DNA of 64,000 bases from Kitasatospora xanthocidica (lineage in GTDB: Bacteria; Actinomycetota; Actinomycetes; Streptomycetales; Streptomycetaceae), in assembly GCF_014656195.1 (NCBI RefSeq), contig NZ_BNBY01000002.1:342351-406350 (forward strand), in the 5' to 3' direction. The translations under genes and the position numbers were made by a program. This document shows, in pieces, positions 59,871 to 64,000 of this stretch (position 1 is its first letter; every line of letters starts with the position of its first letter). The notes under the pieces are model-generated. The model saw only the letters and a list, made by a program, of their open reading frames with translations. It did no database searches and was not told the origin of the DNA.

Positions 59871-61982
59871 ATGACCACGGTGGCCTCCGTCCGGCGCCGT
59901 ACGCCGGCCCAACGACAGCTCACCGCCGCGGCGGTCGTCATGGCGGTCTGCCTCCTCGCCGCCACGCTGTGGATCTGCTACGTGCTCGTCCACCTCGGCG
60001 ATCCGGGCGTGTCGGTGCCCCGCGACGAACTCGCGATCCTGGTCTACGCCCTGCCGACCGCGGGGGCGGGCATGCTGCTGCACGCCCACCGGCCGGGCAG
60101 CCCGCTCGGCTGGGTGATGCTCGTCTACGGGCTGACCGACATCGTGCAGTTCGCCGCGGCCGCCCCGATCTGGGTCGAGGTCACCGACCCCGGCATCGTC
60201 GGCGCCGTCGCCGTCCTCGACGCGCTCTTCCGGTCGGTCAACGTCACGATCTTCTACGTGTTCCCGCTCTGGCTTCCGGGCGGCCGGCTGACCACGCGGC
60301 GCTGGTGGTGGTACGTCGCGGCCGTCGCGGTCTACGTGGTGCCGGAGATGTCCCAGCGGCTCGCCCTCCCGAAGGTCTTCGGGCGGCCCAACCCGTTCGC
60401 CGGCAACCCGCCCGCGCACTGGTTCGGCGTCGCCGCCGACGCGCTGGGCTCGTACGACATGCTGGTCAGCGAATGCCTGATCGGGATCGTGACCGTGGTC
60501 CTGCTGACCCGCCTGCTGCGTCCACGCGGCCGGACGGGTGACGCGAGCGACCTCCGGCAGCACCGGCTGCGGGTGGCGGCGATGCTCGGGGCGTACCTGC
60601 TGTGGGCCGGGATGCAGGACGTGTACTCGCGCACCTGGACCGAGCACTACTGGCTCAGCTACTCGCTGTTCGCCGCCACCGGGCTGGTGTGGGCGCTCGC
60701 GGTGGGCTTCCTGGTCGTCCGGGACCGCGGCTGGCGGCTCGACCGGGCGGCCCGCAGCGTGCTGATCGGACTGCTGCTGGGCACCGGGGTCACCGGGCTG
60801 TTCGTGGCGACCGCCGCCCTGCTCTCCACCTGGCTGCTGCCGGGGCGCGGCGGGGCGGCGCTGCTGCTGATCGCCCTGGTGTACGCGCTCGGCGCGGCCC
60901 TGCCGCGGGCGGCGCGGCGGGTCGTCGCCCTGGTGGACCGGCTGTACTACGGCGAACGCGCCCAGCCGTACCAGGTGCTGCGGACGCTCGCGGGGCGGGT
61001 GCGGCAGGTGGTCGACCCGGCGCGGCTGCCGGAGACGCTGTGCGCGACGGTCGCCGAGGAACTGCGGCTGCCCGGGGTCGCCCTGGCCGTCACCACCCGG
61101 GCCGGGCGGCGCACGCTGGCCACCGCCGGACGGCTGGACGGCCACCGCCAGGACTTCGCCCTGGTCCACAACGGGCTGCCGATCGGCGAGTTGACCGTCG
61201 GACTGCGGGCGGGCGAGGAGCGGCTGGAGGCCAGCGACGTCGACATCCTGCGCTCGCTCGCCGACCAGGCCTCGCCGGCCGTCGCCTCGCTGCGGCTCCA
61301 GGAGGACCTGCAGGCCAGTCGGGAGCAGATCGTCGCCGCGCGGGAGGAGGAGCGGCGGTGGCTGCGACGGGACATCCACGACGGGCTCGGGCCGGCGCTG
61401 GCCGGGTTGCGGCTGCGGGTGGACAACGCGGCCACCTCGGCGGACGACGGGCTCGCGGACACGCTGCGCGGGGTCTCGGACGGCCTGGGGATGACGATCA
61501 AGGAGGTCCGCCGGATCACCGACCGGCTCGGACCGGCGCCGCTCGGCGAGTTCGGGCTGGCCCGGGCCGTCCGGCAGCTGGCGGACACCTTCGGCGGGAC
61601 CGGGTTGACCGTGACGGCGGAGGTGTCGCCGGACCCGCTGCCCGAGCTGCCGGCGGCGGTGGAGGTCGCGGCGTACCGCATCACGGCGGAGGCGCTGAAC
61701 AACGTGCTCCGGCACGCCCGGGCTCGGACGGCCTGGGTCTCGCTGCGGGTGGACGAGGAGGCGCTCATGCTGGTCGTCCGGGACGACGGGGTGGGGTTCC
61801 GGCCGGACGCCGACGCCCCGGTGGACGGCGACTTCCGGGCGGACGGCAGCGGGGTGGGGCTGCAGTCGATGGCGGACCGGGCGGCGGAGATCGGCGGCCA
61901 CTGCTCGATCCTGCCGCTGTCGTCGGGCGGGGGCACCCAGGTGCTGGCGGTGCTGCCGCGCTCGGCTGCGACGGGGCGGTGA
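59871..61982 (+). CDS. Membrane sensor histidine kinase with GAF domain
   Basis: 703 residues. About ten transmembrane helices in residues 18-350 (an MHYT/7TMR-like sensor; AGMLLHAHRPGSPLGWVMLVYG is repeated in other streptomycete kinases), then a GAF-like domain (about 380-500), then the HisKA_3 H-box REEERRWLRRDIHDGLGPAL and HATPase_c with TAEALNNVLRHARARTAW and GSGVGLQSMADRAAEIGGHC. ATG 59871 with GAGGTGG. Partner of the regulator at 58895. Signal unknown. Confidence 0.92.
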   Translation: MTTVASVRRRTPAQRQLTAAAVVMAVCLLAATLWICYVLVHLGDPGVSVPRDELAILVYALPTAGAGMLLHAHRPGSPLGWVMLVYGLTDIVQFAAAAPIWVEVTDPGIVGAVAVLDALFRSVNVTIFYVFPLWLPGGRLTTRRWWWYVAAVAVYVVPEMSQRLALPKVFGRPNPFAGNPPAHWFGVAADALGSYDMLVSECLIGIVTVVLLTRLLRPRGRTGDASDLRQHRLRVAAMLGAYLLWAGMQDVYSRTWTEHYWLSYSLFAATGLVWALAVGFLVVRDRGWRLDRAARSVLIGLLLGTGVTGLFVATAALLSTWLLPGRGGAALLLIALVYALGAALPRAARRVVALVDRLYYGERAQPYQVLRTLAGRVRQVVDPARLPETLCATVAEELRLPGVALAVTTRAGRRTLATAGRLDGHRQDFALVHNGLPIGELTVGLRAGEERLEASDVDILRSLADQASPAVASLRLQEDLQASREQIVAAREEERRWLRRDIHDGLGPALAGLRLRVDNAATSADDGLADTLRGVSDGLGMTIKEVRRITDRLGPAPLGEFGLARAVRQLADTFGGTGLTVTAEVSPDPLPELPAAVEVAAYRITAEALNNVLRHARARTAWVSLRVDEEALMLVVRDDGVGFRPDADAPVDGDFRADGSGVGLQSMADRAAEIGGHCSILPLSSGGGTQVLAVLPRSAATGR

Positions 61983-62012
61983 GCCGGGTGGGTGGACCCC
62001 CGTGAGCCGTCC

Positions 62013-62116
62013 GGTGACAGCGGACGACAGACAGCGAACAGATGACAGATTTCGAAATCTGAAATCTGTCATCTGTTCGCCGTCATCTGTTACCTGTTTT
62101 CTGTCACCCGTCACCC
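62013..62116. repeat. Heptad-phased palindromic element, copy 7
   Basis: Units GGTGACA, GCGGACG, ACAGACA, GCGAACA, GATGACA, GATTTCG, AAATCTG, AAATCTG, TCATCTG, TTCGCCG, TCATCTG, TTACCTG, TTTTCTG, TCACCCG. Core hairpin: 62034-62053 pairs perfectly with 62061-62080 (20 bp), and the seven-base loop GAAATCT is exactly one extra heptad. Lies between the kinase and the convergent small-peptide gene. Confidence 0.88.
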
Positions 62117-62146
62117 GCGCCCTGCGCGGGCCGCCATCGGCTCCGG

Positions 62147-62359
62147 TCAGGAAGCGGGGTCCGGAGGCTGGGCACAGGTGCCGGGCTGGCAGCCGGGCGG
62201 CGGGTTCGGCCCGGGAGCCAGCGCGTTGGAGGCGCCGGACGCCGGGGAGAGGCTCGAGCAGGCATTGCGCACCGCGGTGACCGCCGCGACCGCACCTGCC
62301 AGTGCGCCCGCCAGCACGCCTGCCGCACAGAACGCCTTGGTGATCGGTTTCGCCGTCAT
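62147..62359 (-). CDS. Small membrane/secreted peptide with C-terminal CxxxxC
   Basis: 70 residues. N-terminal hydrophobic segment FCAAGVLAGALAGAVAAVTA, then a Ser/Ala/Pro stretch and the tail PGPNPPPGCQPGTCAQPPDP with two close cysteines. ATG 62359 with AGGAGACC upstream. It lies at the 3-prime end of the cupin operon (52 bp gap), so it is probably co-transcribed. Could be a small lipoprotein-like or secreted peptide; no family recognised, and a RiPP precursor is only a remote possibility. Confidence 0.72.
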   Translation of the reverse strand: MTAKPITKAFCAAGVLAGALAGAVAAVTAVRNACSSLSPASGASNALAPGPNPPPGCQPGTCAQPPDPAS

Positions 62360-62411
62360 GGGGTGGTCTCCTGATTCTTCCTACGGACCGATCGTGGTCG
62401 ACCGGTCGCTC

Positions 62412-63077
62412 TCAACTCTGCGGCCGGACCCGCCCCGAGCGCATGGGCTGGACGTCCCATTCCGGTCCCGACTCGGCGCCCGGAGCGCCGATCCGGCCCA
62501 GCACGACGGTGACCGGCCCGCGCGACCCGGCCCGCAGGCCGTACCGCTCCTTGGCCCGGACGTAGATGAGGTCGCCGGGGAAGACCGGCACCTCGCCGAG
62601 CTCGCCGAGGAAGGCGCCGACTCCGGAGAGGACCACCAGGAAGGCGTCGGCCGCCCGCTCCTCGTACGGTCCGCAGAGGCCGCCGGGGCCGAGGTCCACG
62701 GTGCCCATGTCGACCTGTCGCCAGGCGCGGGCGGGCTCCGGACCCGACCGCTGGGCCGGGACGGACTCCCGGCGCGGGGTGGGACGGACGGTGAGCACGG
62801 TGGTCGGCGCGCCCCGGACGGCGGTGAGCCGCCAGCTGCTGCCGGGCCGGTGGTGCAGCGCCTCGCCCGGCGAGAGCACCCGGCCGGCCGCGGAGAGTCG
62901 GCCGGACAGCACCACGGTCACCGACTCCGCCGACTCGCACGGGAGTTGGTCGACCCGGACACCGGGCGGCAGGGTCTCGACGGTCAGTCCGGCGCGGACG
63001 GAAGGCCGCTGTTCCGGGTCGATCAGCCGCCGGAAGACGGGTGCGGTGCGGGGGACGGCCGCGGGTACGACGATCAC
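62412..63077 (-). CDS. Bicupin-like protein
   Basis: 221 residues with two cupin-like halves: SAESVTVVLSGRLSAAGRVL then LSPGEALHHRPGSSW, and DAFLVVLSGVGAFLGELGEV then FPGDLIYVRAKERYGLRAG. Metal-binding histidines are sparse, so it may be a ligand-binding rather than catalytic cupin. ATG 63077. Third of three adjacent cupin genes. Confidence 0.75.
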   Translation of the reverse strand: MIVVPAAVPRTAPVFRRLIDPEQRPSVRAGLTVETLPPGVRVDQLPCESAESVTVVLSGRLSAAGRVLSPGEALHHRPGSSWRLTAVRGAPTTVLTVRPTPRRESVPAQRSGPEPARAWRQVDMGTVDLGPGGLCGPYEERAADAFLVVLSGVGAFLGELGEVPVFPGDLIYVRAKERYGLRAGSRGPVTVVLGRIGAPGAESGPEWDVQPMRSGRVRPQS

Positions 63078-63110
63078 GGGGTGTCTCCTGGGACGGAGGG
63101 TCGGGGGGGT

Positions 63111-63521
63111 TCAGGGCCGGTCCCGGCGGGCGGCGCGGCGCCGGGCCAGGGCGGCCCGGGTGCCGGCGCTGTGCCGGGGGACGGCGAGGGTGAGACAGAG
63201 CAGTTCGGCGCCGAGCGGCCCGGCTTCGAGCTGCAGCGTCCGGCCCCTGCGGGCCAGCAGCAGATCGCCCTCGGAGGCCAGGTGGTCCGGCTCGTCCGAC
63301 AGTCGGCCGACCACGGCGGCGCCGCGCAGCACGTGCAGGACGGTCTCGGCGTCGGGCCGGCCGGTCAGCACGTGGTGGGCGCCCGGGCTCAGCCGCAGGT
63401 GGTCGAAGGCCTCGCAGGCGCTGGCGAGCATCGAGCGACGGGCCAGCGAGCGGATCCGGACGCGTTCGCCGTTCGGGCCGAGGACGACCATGGCGGCGCC
63501 GGTGTCGGTGGTGACGATCAT
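63111..63521 (-). CDS. Small cupin-like protein
   Basis: 136 residues. The beta-barrel is seen as FDHLRLSPGAHHVLTGRPDA, TVLHVLRGAAVVG and LASEGDLLLARRGRTLQLEA; the Arg-rich end ARRRAARRDRP is probably disordered. ATG 63521 overlaps the upstream cupin gene by four bases. Function unknown. Confidence 0.75.
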   Translation of the reverse strand: MIVTTDTGAAMVVLGPNGERVRIRSLARRSMLASACEAFDHLRLSPGAHHVLTGRPDAETVLHVLRGAAVVGRLSDEPDHLASEGDLLLARRGRTLQLEAGPLGAELLCLTLAVPRHSAGTRAALARRRAARRDRP

Positions 63522-63967
63522 GCGGGTTCATCTCCGCTCGGTGAGGCGGGGCGGCCGGCGGGGACGGCCAGGACGGCGTGGAAGTACTCCATCCCGGCGG
63601 TGCCGGCGGTGAGGACGGTCCGGGTGCCGAGGGGCAGGACGACGGCGGTGCCCTCCACGAGGGGGATGCCGGCGTCGCGCGGCTCGGGGTCGCGCGGCTC
63701 GGCGTCGCGCGGGTCGGTGTCGTCCGGCGAGGCGTCGCGCGGCGAGGCGTCCGGTGCGGGGTCCCGCCGGACCGCGTGTTCGGGCGGCTCGGCGAGACCG
63801 GAGCCGGCGGTCACGTAGAGCGCGTGCTCGACGCCGTCGGCGGCCACCTCGGTGCTGTGACCCGGTTCGAGCCGCTGCAGACCGACGCCGCGCAGCGGCC
63901 CCGCGAGCAGTCGGCCGGGGTCGACGGCGCCGCGTCGGCGGAGATCGGTGATGACGGTGCCCGGCAT
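63518..63967 (-). CDS. Cupin-like protein with pentapeptide repeat insert
   Basis: 149 residues. Cupin strands LQRLEPGHSTEVAADGVEHALYV and GTAVVLPLGTRTVLTAGTAG flank an insert of repeated five-residue units (DASPR, DASPD, DTDPR, DAEPR, DPEPR). ATG 63967 with GGAAGGAGCG upstream. First of the trio in the window; the operon may continue beyond the right edge. Confidence 0.75.
   Translation of the reverse strand: MPGTVITDLRRRGAVDPGRLLAGPLRGVGLQRLEPGHSTEVAADGVEHALYVTAGSGLAEPPEHAVRRDPAPDASPRDASPDDTDPRDAEPRDPEPRDAGIPLVEGTAVVLPLGTRTVLTAGTAGMEYFHAVLAVPAGRPASPSGDEPA
63670..63754 (-). repeat. 15-bp coding repeat in a cupin gene
   Basis: Five to six copies of a unit like GGCGTCGCGCGGCTC coding DAEPR-type pentapeptides, inserted between the two cupin strands. 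Confidence 0.8.
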
Positions 63968-64000
63968 GTCGGGCGCTCCTTCCGGTGGCCGGCGGGCCCT

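Noticed and set aside
59721..62114. 797-codon antisense frame over the second histidine kinase
   Set aside because: Composition is shadow-like, no family motif, and it runs through heptad element 7.
2357..62116. Heptad elements as CRISPR arrays
   Set aside because: Units are 7 bp without spacers and show inverted symmetry; no cas genes nearby.
2357..62116. Heptad elements as IS remnants or classical MITEs
   Set aside because: No terminal repeat/TSD pattern like the MITE at 23461 is visible, and the sequence is internally periodic throughout.
15230..63875. GGTTCGAG-type strings that resemble tRNA T-loops
   Set aside because: They lie in coding sequence (15230, 63868) and no acceptor or anticodon stems can be folded around them.

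Overview
The window is about 73 percent G+C with strongly third-position-GC coding, many GTG and TTG starts, four-base stop/start overlaps, and streptomycete gene families: PaaABCDE, an OpuC-type osmoprotectant importer, a chitinase with a DasR-like box, AzlCD with an XRE-cupin regulator, PadR and TetR regulators, NarL/DesK-type two-component pairs, and a class II fumarase. It looks like a chromosomal piece of a Streptomycetaceae genome (Streptomyces or Kitasatospora). No rRNA, tRNA, prophage or CRISPR array is visible. The only mobile-element trace is a 194-bp MITE.

Layout. 1-2356: ABC-2 exporter (partial ATPase plus two paralogous permeases). 2474-5885: PucR regulator divergent from a ferredoxin reductase/fatty-acid desaturase pair like mycobacterial Rv3230c/DesA3. 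5974-8909: peptidyl-tRNA hydrolase-like protein, TPR-like protein, a hypothetical and a YbjQ protein. 9018-10221: flavin oxidoreductase with an apparent frameshift. 10298-14331: paaABCDE on the minus strand, reading from paaA to paaE. 14583-19068: M20 peptidase and a two-component pair. 19277-23463: methyltransferase, GNAT, aldo/keto reductase, TetR, ADP-ribosylglycohydrolase. 23461-25819: MITE, two GlsB/YeaQ membrane proteins, glycosyltransferase. 25927-31013: reductive pyrimidine degradation operon (transporter, LLM oxidoreductase, dihydropyrimidinase, beta-ureidopropionase-like amidase). 31439-34633: large membrane patatin. 34825-36020: cysteine leader peptide, cysteine dioxygenase, rhodanese. 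36302-39851: osmoprotectant importer. 40018-42919: lipoprotein and chitinase. 43075-47830: MFS exporter, membrane-anchored hypothetical, phosphodiesterase, crystallin-J1-like plus ATP-grasp. 47984-51902: glutaryl-CoA-dehydrogenase-like enzyme, GNAT, AzlDC and XRE-cupin. 51936-58759: Tat-exported flavin oxidase, fumarase, SPW protein, PadR and acyl-CoA dehydrogenase. 58895-61982: second, divergent two-component pair. 62147-63967: small Cys-containing peptide and three cupin-like proteins.

The most striking feature is a family of seven A+T-richer intergenic elements at 2357, 14441, 20565, 25820, 42936, 49868 and 62013. Each is an array of degenerate 7-bp units that reads as CAG-containing heptads up to a centre and then as their complement (CTG-containing heptads), so that near-perfect hairpins with 15 to 24-bp arms form at the core. 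All seven lie in 3-prime intergenic space, five between convergent genes. In two cases the last unit carries the stop codon of the next gene. I do not recognise this as a described family.

Other themes: three reading-frame conflicts at C/G runs (10040, 44299, 47418); short tandem repeats at the ends of many coding sequences; and clear candidate operators (PucR direct repeats, a perfect 20-bp dyad before padR, a TetR-type dyad before paaA, a DasR-like box before the chitinase).
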